From: Omphalotus guepiniiformis
Lineage: Eukaryota > Basidiomycota > Agaricomycetes > Agaricales > Omphalotaceae
DNA: 64,000 nucleotides
Direction of reading: 5' to 3'
Assembly: GCA_028554645.1 (NCBI GenBank)
Contig: JAQOOI010000069.1
Span: 650,810-714,809, forward strand
The translations under genes and the position numbers were made by a program. The notes beneath the pieces were generated by a model, which saw nothing but the letters and a program-made list of their open reading frames with translations, was not told the DNA's origin and ran no database searches. This document shows, one piece after another, positions 55,332 through 64,000 of the stretch (its first letter is position 1; the number at the start of each line of letters is the position of its first letter).

Positions 55332-56433
55332 TGAACAGTGGTTTGCCGCTGGTGAAGAGGTGGAACCTTAGACGGCTTGCAGCGGACGCATAATCATTTT
55401 TCGCGCTGAGGACACTCTTATCGTGTGGTCTGTTAACAATAAGCTGTGTGAAATGAATTGCCCTTCAATGAGAGGTAGTAGAACGTATATACCACGTCGA
55501 CCTCTGGCGCAACAAACTCCATCTTGTGATATGGCGCCTTTACTTCGTGTTATCCTGTGTCACGCCTTTGCGAATCTTTTCGATCTCGGCAGTGATATTC
55601 CTATTGTGCAAAACATTGAAAAGGAAGCTTTTAAGAAAGGGATAATAATATTGACGCATACCGAGAATTTCTCTGTCCTCGCATCCAATGAGATCACGAA
55701 GTGCGAGTAAGTAAAAACGTGCTCTGATAGTATTTTTGAGCTAGCTTGAGGCTAAGAGGAGATAATTCACAGTGAGTGTAACACATCTGAGATTTACAGA
55801 AAGCAAATCACCGTGTCTCTTCGCGTCTGCATCGGTCCTACGCCAAGTCTTGTTTTAGCAAATCGTGGTTGTAAAAGACCCCCACATGCCAACTTACATT
55901 CTCAAGAGAGGCCTCCTTCAGGAATATAGCTGAATACATTGCCATGGGGACATGAGCTACACATGATTGGAGACCTGTGAGACCTTACGCTGTGAATTCT
56001 GTGTCAAGACTGACAACTAACTTGAGCGGTTGAAGAAGGATCTCGGAATGCGAAAGAAGAGGGTGCTTTTTGAAAAGAAGTTTTGCAATGGGCAGGCCAC
56101 GAGTTTCGAGCCAAGTTCATATACGGCCTGGGCTAGGGACGAGTAAGATTGTCACAGGTTTGGTGATAGAGCAGAAAAAATCCGGTTCAGCCTGAGCTCG
56201 TCGGAGTATTGGCTCTTCTGTGCCAGTCATTGCAGTGTGGACTGGGCAAGACAGCAGGCTCGAGTGGGGGTGACTCAGCTTGTCATTTTCCTCCGGATCC
56301 ACACCACGTGAGTCTGGTGGGACCAATGCATATCAGAATTGCAAAAAAAAAAAAAAAAATAGATTACAGACAAACGTCAGGTGGCTTCCTGGGGTTGACG
56401 CAAAGCAACGAGCTCTTGAAACCACCACCATAA
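55332..56433. other. No recognisable gene
   Basis: A plus-strand frame at 55423-55710 (ending EKEAFKKGIIILTHTENFSV) has protein-like texture but no family match. A 17-A homopolymer lies near 56343-56359. Confidence 0.3.
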
Positions 56434-56601
56434 ATGTTTCTTCTACAGTCTGTAACCGCAGCTCTTCTTACTCTCTCCTTTCACCTCTGCGGAGATTCAC
56501 AGGCTCAAGCCTCGAGCAAAGCGTTTCCGATCACTGCATCCATTTTAAAACAAAAACAAATACCTGAGCAATCGAAAAGCCTTCATCTTGCTGAGGTGTA
56601 A
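56434..56601 (+). CDS. Short ORF with signal peptide, possible first exon
   Basis: ATG at 56434 opens a 55-residue frame with a textbook signal peptide (MFLLQSVTAALLTLSFHLCG, then DSQAQA as a cleavage region), followed by SSKAFPITASILKQKQIPEQ. It lies about 400 bp upstream of the aspartic protease exons and on the same strand, so it may be that gene's 5' exon, with frame breaks between. It could also be a separate small secreted protein. Confidence 0.4.
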   Translation: MFLLQSVTAALLTLSFHLCGDSQAQASSKAFPITASILKQKQIPEQSKSLHLAEV

Positions 56602-56829
56602 TGGTCATGGTCGGCTCACGCAGCCCATCAGTCCCCTCTTGCTGGTGCCGGTGGTGTGCTGTGCGCGCGCGCGGGTTTGAATGGAAGGGTGACGATGGAT
56701 TTGTTTTGGACTCAGGAAGAAAATAAAAGGCGGTCACAAATGTTCCTCTTAGCATGTACGTTTGAAACGAATAATGTTTTCGTGTGTGATTTGCGCTGAC
56801 CCGGGTTTATCGTATTATAGACTTACATG

Positions 56830-58152
56830 AATGCACAGTATGTTTACGGGGGGTTCCGCCCCTAATTACCTCTTGGCAACACTCCCCAGGAGGTTAGGCC
56901 TTAGCTCTAACTTCTTTTCATCTCGGCATCACTTACTCTCTTTTTTTTCAGTTCAAAGTTATCCTCCCCCCCCCGATACTGGGGTACATAACCTAATTTG
57001 ATAAAATCTTTTTTTTTGAAAAACTGTACTGACATTCATCAGTTCGAGCAAACCTTGGATTGTCCTAGCTCCAATTGTACATCAATTGCCTGTTTCTTGC
57101 ACGCAAAACGTACCGGGTCTTCGCAAGTCGTCCACAATATAAAGAGAAACGGGACATCGTTCAGCATCCAGTTACGGTTCTGGTTCCATGGAGGGTGCCT
57201 CGCATAGAGTCTGCCGACCACTGATGACCATCGGTGGACGTCAAGATTTCCCCAACCTAGACTTCGCGGAAGCAACCAAAGAGCCCTGGTTCTGGCAGTT
57301 TGCGTTTGGAAAAGTATGTTGTTTGCATATCTGGATTTAGCTGGGTTTGTTGAATTCACCATGATTGGTGTCCAGGTTTTTTGACGGGCATTTTAGGTCT
57401 TGGTTATGACCACTATTTCAGTTAACCATATCGTTCCACCTTTTTACTCCATGATAAACAAGGGCTTACTTGACGAGCCCCAGTTTTCTTTCCGTTTGGG
57501 CTCGTCAGAGGCCGACCCTGGTGAAAGCCATCTTTGGTGGTATTGATTCAAGCGCCTACACCGGCGACATCTATTACGTTTCCAGTCCGTCGCAAAGCTT
57601 ACTGGGAAGTTGAGCTCAACAAAGGTATCCTTTGGTGAATGATGATTTGGAGCTTGAGCAGACCCGGCGCTGCCATCGACACCGGTGAGTTTTATAATAT
57701 CAAATGGCACAAAAATATCTATGACAGCACATTGGGAAAGGTACTTTCATTGATTGCGCTGCCTACCGGACATTGCCGAGGATGTTGAATTCTCAAATTG
57801 GCGCTTCCCAGTCTTTGGATGGGGAATATTACCGTTGACGGCGCCAAAGTTCCCAGCCCTATCCTGACTTGACCTTTTAAAAAACCCCAACTTGGGTGAC
57901 AAGCCCTTCCCACTTCAATGGGTTACCGATTAACATTCTTGAAGTATCTGGCACTGGTGGTGTCTGCTTTCAACCGGCCTTGACATAAACATGTCCAAAT
58001 GGAGATTCTCTTGGAATTGTTTCCGGTAATGTATACGTTCCATGCCCCGAGAATGTCTTGCTCATTCTGATTTGTCTTGAAGGTGACGTGTTTCCTGCGT
58101 CGGTATCTTCACCTGTTGTTACGACCCTTGGTAAGGATGCTGTTGGGCTTTG
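56830..58152 (+). CDS. PEP4: Vacuolar aspartic protease, saccharopepsin (proteinase A) type
   Basis: Read through several frame breaks: MNAQY near 56831, FKVIL then the first catalytic DTG at 56975-56983, an intron from GTACAT to CATCAG, SSNLW, CTSIACFLHAK, NGTSFSIQYGSG, FAEATKEP, FAFGK, FDGILGLGYDTIS, VNHIVPPFYSMINKGLLDEP, QFSFRLGSSE, IFGGIDSSAYTGDIYYV, KAYWEVELNK, the second catalytic site AAIDTG near 57678, LTF, DYILEVSGTG, GLDIN, GDVF and a LGKDAVGL stop at 58150-58152. These are the pepsin-family A1 landmarks, and the wording matches proteinase A most closely. It degrades protein in the vacuole. The N-terminal prepro region is not resolved. Extra bases disrupt the frame many times, probably sequence error. 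Confidence 0.8.
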
Positions 58153-58299
58153 ACTAAATCGACTTGATATACGAACGGACAAAGCTCCATCTTGAAATTA
58201 ACATATGATGTTTCTCATGCTCGCTGCTACATGCAACTATTGTTACATTTTACGTTGTGATGTTTTAGATATAATGAGTAGTAGTTCTTACTTTTCTAT

Positions 58300-60850
58300 T
58301 GTAGCTTCGTACACCGAAAGATAATGACGGTTACTTGATACAATTTTGGCGCGAAGTGCAGTGATATCGTGGACTAATGATCAATTTCCATCTTCACAAC
58401 TTCAAAGACAGTTTTCGTATGAATACCACACACTCAGTGTCATATCATCAACGGGCGATTGTACCGTCGTTGTCTCGGGCGAATCAACTTTCATAAACGG
58501 GACACCCTTGAGCAAGTCTTTCCAGTTCTGCTTCGGGATAGAGTAAAAGGTTTTTTAGAGGAAGACGGAATATGACTACGGGGACATGCAGGGTATGAGT
58601 ACTTGAGTTTTGCCAGTTCGGTGCGCGTCCTTCCCCCAAATCACTCGGACTAATGATCAGTGATATCTAAAGATGGCCGTGAATGCCCTTCAATTGGGGC
58701 CACGCGACGGGGGAAGCTCCTGCTCAGCGCTGGTGATGACACTACGTAGGTGATTTCAGTTACTTTCATGGCCGTTACAGAATCTCTAAAATTCATTCAT
58801 TAGCGTGCAAGTTATGGCGAATGGACCCTAACGGATACTTCTCAATGAATACCCATTTGTATGCCGGCTTGATCGGTTTAATTCATACGGTGGCAACAAA
58901 GCTCCAAAACATTTTCAACGCTCAAATGCCTTGCCCTACTCTCTCCCCCGAAATGTATGCTACCTTTTCTGCGTAAGAATATATAATCCGTCTTAGGAAC
59001 TTCTACAGGCAGTCCCAGCAACTGTTGCAGGCGATAGGAACAAGTGCGAGTCTTCGATGTAGGATGAAGACCACGGTCGCGCCGCATCAAGCGGATTGGG
59101 AAGGACACAAGGCAAGAGCACTGACACCCTTCATGCCTAAGAACGCATACACTGCTAATGCCACGAAGATCGATATGGTGAAGAGAATCGTCACGGAAAA
59201 GAGAGCCCTGACTTATTCTTGACCGTCTCCGAGCGTGCGCGTTAATCAAGTGAATCACCAGGAAAAACTGCCTTTCCAAGTAAAGTCTTTTACTTCAAGG
59301 GATTCGGGACGGTGCGCCAGCATGATTTGCGAATATCTCACTCATCTGTCGAAGCGGTTGTACCGGTCCTATTCCTACAAATGCATCATGAACTTTCAAC
59401 GCTCGCGCTTTCTCCTTTAACGCCCTAATCAACCGTCCCCCGCGTAAGGTCGCCGGGGACTCTCCATACGTAATGTTCAAAAAAATCCTTGTGATTGAAC
59501 CTCAGATGCTTGAACTGACGAACGGACAGGGATATTTGTTGTGATCGGGCCGCTATACGAGGTCGCGTTTGTACAGGTGATAGAGGTGGGGTATGGTTTC
59601 AAACGCGCGTCCACCAATTTGCAACTCGTTCGATTCGGTTCGAAGCAGGAAGGCGCGCGGGTAAAGTCGGGAAGGCGGTCGGTCATATCCTAGAGAACAC
59701 ATTACTGGGTGCGAGGATTGTCGTCTGAGAATGAGTTCATGATGGTAAATAACTTGGTTGTGGATTGTTCTTCTGTTGAATCTAAATCATATCTGTTGGA
59801 CAGGGTCCTTTTGTGTTGAGCGTGTTGAGTCTTGCAGCCAGTTTTTGTCTAAGACATTCATTTTCATTGGACTGCAGCTTTACTTCCGCGGCTGCATGAC
59901 AGTATATCTGTATTCAACGTTCGATGATGCACAAGTGGAAAAATCATTCAGTTCTAGCAATCAATTTCGCCCAATCGTGAAGCGTTCGCAAGGTTTCCCA
60001 GTATCAACGAGTCGCTATGCCTCGCCTTCCTGGCACTGAATAGAAATGAACAAGCGCACCTGATGAAATGGACCATCGACGATTTGATGGTCGAGGCTTC
60101 GAGGATGCGACGTGGATATTGAAAAAGTCTAGCCAAGATGAGGATGATGAGGAGAGATGAGGATGACTCTTGGGCGAGCCTCATGCAGACGGATGTTGAA
60201 ATGAAACGGCGAGGCGAGGAGTCTGAATTCCTGGTATCATCCTTCAGTGCACTACGATACCTCCTCGACGTCGTTTTGAAGGTGCAAGGAATGTTGACAC
60301 GGTGAAAGACGGCTTCGTCCAAGCATGCACTGCATTTCTGCACACCGAATGAAGTCTTTTCTAATGTTCTAGTGAACTTCCTCGGCCCTTTTGATGAATA
60401 TGTAGCGTCGGGTTCCGATGATGGAAACTTCCTTTGTCTGGCTACAAAATCCACCGGCAACACTGTCACGGAATCTATGACAAGGGTGATGGTATCTTCT
60501 GTGGCCTAAATGTCCATTGAAAGCCACCCAAAAACTGCCAGTTTGGTAGCAGTGAGTGGAATGGATCATCACTAGCTTGGAAGGTGCTGTTGTAGAGCTC
60601 TCTTGCTGATACCGCTTCGTTTATCCCTAAAATTCTTCCCTATCTCTCAGTTGTTCGCCCCCTACAGGGTTGCCGAGCAGCATGTTCTACGAGCGAACTG
60701 CAAAATGCTTCAATTTCATAATCATTGGACTAGAAATCGACGACGGAAGCAGGCCTTGCGAATGAGTTTTTCCCCAACATTTTCCGCATCCCGGAGGTTC
60801 GATTTCATCACTCTTTTGGCCTCTCAGTCACCCCTCGTGCTTCTGCATTG
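58300..60850 (+). CDS. WD40-repeat protein, DCAF6/DCAF8-like
   Basis: Frame-tolerant reading gives WD40 repeat motifs in order: CVNAL then LLSAGDDTTV near 58680-58750, HTGHKANIFNAQMLPYSPRM near 58890-58960, GDKQVRVFDVG near 59030, RIVTENSPDLFLTVSE near 59190, GTVRQHDLRISHS near 59310, VVAGESPYAYLFDR near 59450, DEYVASGSDDGNFF near 60395 and LAVSGIDHTVKLF-like near 60540. The order and wording resemble DCAF6/8-type receptors of CUL4-DDB1 ubiquitin ligases, as far as can be judged without alignment. Start and stop are uncertain; the extent is approximate. The frame is broken throughout, in the same way as the TRA1 3' part and the protease. Confidence 0.65.
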
Positions 60851-63800
60851 ACGAATACGAGTGACGGTTGTCGGCGGGACAAACGAAGCTAGTCTCGCTA
60901 ACGATTGTGCTTAAACCAGTAGAACAACCTGGAGGGACTATTTAATTCAATTAATTCGACGCTTTCGCGCATGTATCCTGGCTATAACATATAAACAATT
61001 ATTCTTACCCATACACAAAACTCATAAAACTGGTTAACAAACGCGTGACTGCCTGCTGCAAACCCTGTGCAAAGATCCTGATTCCCACAACTTACACTCT
61101 GTTAGGTCTGGGCGCCTCCGACACCCCCTTTACCCACCCCCCCCACACACCCGCACTGGTGTTCGTACAATACTCAGAACCTAGAAAGATGACAGCAATA
61201 CGCACCAAACATGAGATTCCGATGCTGTCCCTGGACACTGATAAACATTAATTCATTTTTTGAGTACTGAGCGAGAAGAAGAAACACGCGGCGCTGGGTC
61301 ACAACTCAGACCTGGACAAGCAAACGTTAGGAATCTGCTGTTTCATGAACGACCCGACCGGAGACTTTTTTTCTTGTGGCAAACGATTGCAAGCGGAAAC
61401 CAAACGAAAAACTTCAATCTTCACCGCATTGGTCATTTTTTGGCGTGCCTTGAATTGTCGAGTACCGTAATTCTTGTTGTTCACACAGCGCATTATAAAG
61501 GAGTACTGACTGCAAATCCACATTCTATTGTTCCAAATTTAGATTTAGTTTGGTCATTGCTTCAAACGTGAACGTCTATAGCCATCTTGCAAAAGAATTC
61601 AATTCACGCGAAATACTTCTGTTGAAACTACTTTTTCGGACAGCCTCGACCATCGCTAAAGTTCAGCGTTCCAGCATCGCCTTACACGTAACCTCGCACT
61701 CACCTCTCACTCTCTTTCAAACTATTACACACTCGACGACTTTTACTGACCTATCCTCTGGTTCATTGCGTCGCACTCATGGTTCCGACAAGAACATGAG
61801 ACGACACAGAGGTAAATAAAAGCTGTCAAGATGACGTAGCCTTACTTGGTTTCGCGAGAGGAGACTCGTGCGAGAGTCCTACCTCGGGTCGCATCAAAAC
61901 ACACGCCATTTATCGACAACGTCAGAACTTCATTCCAAACGGGTGAGGAGAAACTCTTACGAGATGAATAGAGAATCGTTGTCTTCCCAAAATCATCACG
62001 ACTCAGATTTCTTGGCGACCGGAAAAATGGACACATATTAGTTATCATGACAATTACCGTTTCGTTGGCAGGAGAGATGAATATGAAGGTGTTGAGACAC
62101 GCGAGGTCATGAAGGGGGGTGGGCACCTCGGACGGAATAGTGAATACTCACTATACGCCGTCGTGAAGAATGGCCACCGCGATACGAAACCTGCCAGCTA
62201 CTCCATCGTCTTACCAGGAGCAATTCGAGTTGCGAATCCACCAACGTCTGATTTTTCCTCACACTCCTCGTTGGCTCTGAGGAAGATGATACGTGACACT
62301 CATCCGGATTCCCGCAATAAACGATTTTAGCCTTGTTGCCAAACCTGCAACACCAGCAGTTCTCGCCGGCCTTCTCGGAGGACCCGCTGGCAACGAGACC
62401 AGCGCAAAACAGAGAGGAATCTCAGAATTACAAAGCAGACGCTGACATGGGTATGAAGAGCCGCAGTTACAACGACAGTGGCGGGAGGAAAAAACTTGGG
62501 ACGTAAGGAGAAGCGGCCTGGGACAAACAGACGTTATGCCGATGGGCGGTCCCTCTAGTCAGTTATCGCCAATGGGAACCTTGCTGCCAAGTTTTGGGAA
62601 GTCCTCCGTGCCTGATGATGACTCGCGGAGAACCAACGAATTGTACAATCAAAAATGGACACCCGTTCAAACTAACTTTGAACAAAGAAACTCAAGAAAT
62701 AACAGGGAGGACCATCCAAATAAGGAGTGGTAAAGCCAGGACGAGACTGGAGAGGAAATGACGATGGGTCATACCTGAACAAGTGCCGTTCACCACTGTA
62801 GTATTTCTCTGACACCAACACTTTCTGAGGTGGCTCTTGATCAGTTGGTCTTAAAAGGAGACCATATGTGTTCAAGGACAGGTTAGAAAGGCCAGAGAGG
62901 CAAAACAAAATTATTCACATCTCGGCCGGCGTCATTAGACGGTCTGTGTGGTCCCTTCTGGTTCACGTTCGCCAACTGGGTCGTATTATTCTCATTATTC
63001 TGATCTCGGGACGAAGTCCGTCACGCTCCATATCTCCCGCCCCCAAAAAGCCGAGAAGAAAGAAAAGCGGAGAGTTGAGTCTGAACACTCGCAGTCCCTC
63101 ACCCTGAAGACCAGAAGACCGAGGGCGAGGAGGATGGGCCTAACAAAATGACAAGACGCAGGGCAACCTCACCACGTCACAATCGCAATCGGGCCGGACG
63201 GCTGGGAAAGGGGGGGGAAAAAACCCCGCAGCAGGAAGGAGAAGCATATTATCCTCTGTCTTCTAGCGTTGCTTCCGACAGAAGTAGAAGCAAGAGAAGT
63301 ACAGATGACTCGGCACCCGAGCTGTTCATCGCACTCCTAGTGGCCCTACGCCCTGCATCAGAGGTGTTGATATCTCAGAGGACCGAAGGTGGCTCAAGAG
63401 ACCTCAGGTCAAAAGAAAATGGAAAGACTAGCAAAGAAGAGACTCGGGATAAATTCAACTGATTTTGTTCTTCGTTGACTGGAGTAATACCTATCAGAAG
63501 GGAAAATCTTCGCGCAAGGAGGCGTTGACACAAGGGTATAGGGTGGAACAGATGCCCTTCCACCTATCTCTGTCCCATCTATTACAAAAAGCAGTATCTC
63601 GACGTAATCAGCCTCATCGTACTGGACTGTCTCCCTCTCCTCCCCACCTACAGATTGAGCCCGCTCTTGCCGACACGGGCTCTATCGATAACAACAGCCC
63701 TGCAGTTTCGAATGCCTCTCCCCCCTAGCCCTGCATCATCTCTTCCGCCGCGCCCTCTGGTGGACCATCCAGCAAAGCGGCCACTAATTGACGCAAAAAG

Positions 63801-64000
63801 GCGGTGTCTCAACGCCTAGTACGACTTCTCTCTCAATCAAGAGGCGCCCAGGCTTCAAGCCTATAGGGGACGTGGAATATCATCTCATGGAGCATTTCTT
63901 ACCGGGCGACGATGCCACGACTAACACGACTGTCGGATCAAGCCCCAAATAGAATGTCGGAGGGACAGTCAAGTAGCGCAGAATTCTTGGGATGCAGTTA
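60851..64000. other. Frame-broken region with Arg/Ser-rich coding-like stretches
   Basis: Nothing is recognised with confidence. Around 62040-62330 frames read RRDEYEGVETREVMKG, and around 62940-63460 GSRSPTGSYYSHYS, ISRSISPAPKKPRRKKSGEL and TRRRATSPRHNRNRAGR, the texture of an Arg/Ser-rich nuclear (splicing-type) protein on the plus strand. Around 63730-63920 are KRPLIDAK and GFKPIGDVEYHLMEHFL. Frames change too often to define a gene. Confidence 0.3.

Noticed and set aside
1..64000. CRISPR arrays, rRNA genes, bacterial operons
   Set aside because: No regularly spaced repeats with unique spacers and no rRNA-like blocks were seen; gene structure is clearly fungal.

Overview
The window comes from a mushroom-forming basidiomycete (Agaricomycetes). 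The evidence is genes broken by many introns of about 50-60 bases, two DUF6534 seven-helix proteins, an Agaricomycete-type BTB protein, a CYP5144/5150-like P450, a Ty3/gypsy element of the kind common in these fungi, and a full-length TRA1. All assignments are from reading translated sequence; no database search was run.

Layout. (1) 0-9 kb: a BTB/POZ gene on the minus strand, then two paralogous genes starting MTEYDYSPE that face each other across a 4.6-kb interval with no recognisable gene. (2) 9.9-10.3 kb: a 422-bp hAT-like MITE with 22-bp terminal inverted repeats and a perfect 8-bp target duplication, followed by a 54-bp tandem repeat. (3) 11-21.9 kb: an all-minus-strand run of DUF6534 gene A, a cytochrome P450, DUF6534 gene B, a possible tiny gene and a coiled-coil gene. 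The P450 lies between the two DUF6534 paralogues, and these genes are extremely intron-rich, with microexons of 11 and 14 nt. (4) 22-24.75 kb: no gene recognised, two perfect palindromes. (5) 24,753-39,173: a 14.4-kb gypsy LTR retrotransposon on the minus strand, with 1,239-bp LTRs differing at 6 positions, a gag, a protease ORF and a pol. The three frames are linked by two identical in-frame -1 slippery heptamers (GGGTTTT). Between pol and the 3' LTR it carries two intron-containing genes in antisense orientation. One encodes a Zn2Cys6-like cysteine cluster and nuclear-localisation-like basic patches. The whole element is saturated with the palindrome CGCG, at about 12-14 per kb against about 2 per kb in the neighbouring TRA1. 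(6) 39.1-40.6 kb: a multi-exon membrane-protein gene whose last exon is cut by the element's LTR. (7) 41,216-52,886: TRA1, the giant PIKK-family scaffold of SAGA and NuA4. (8) 53-64 kb: frames are badly broken, but a vacuolar aspartic protease (PEP4-like) and a WD40 (DCAF6/8-like) gene can be read through the breaks.

From about 48 kb rightwards almost every frame break in TRA1 is a single extra base, and breaks become denser to the right. This looks like unpolished, insertion-biased long-read sequence rather than pseudogenes, so gene borders beyond 48 kb are approximate.

The most unusual content is the retrotransposon: antisense accessory genes, a putative CGG-type zinc-cluster protein, pervasive CGCG, and two consecutive identical frameshift sites. 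One testable idea is that the element-encoded zinc-cluster protein recognises the element's own CGCG/CGG-rich DNA.
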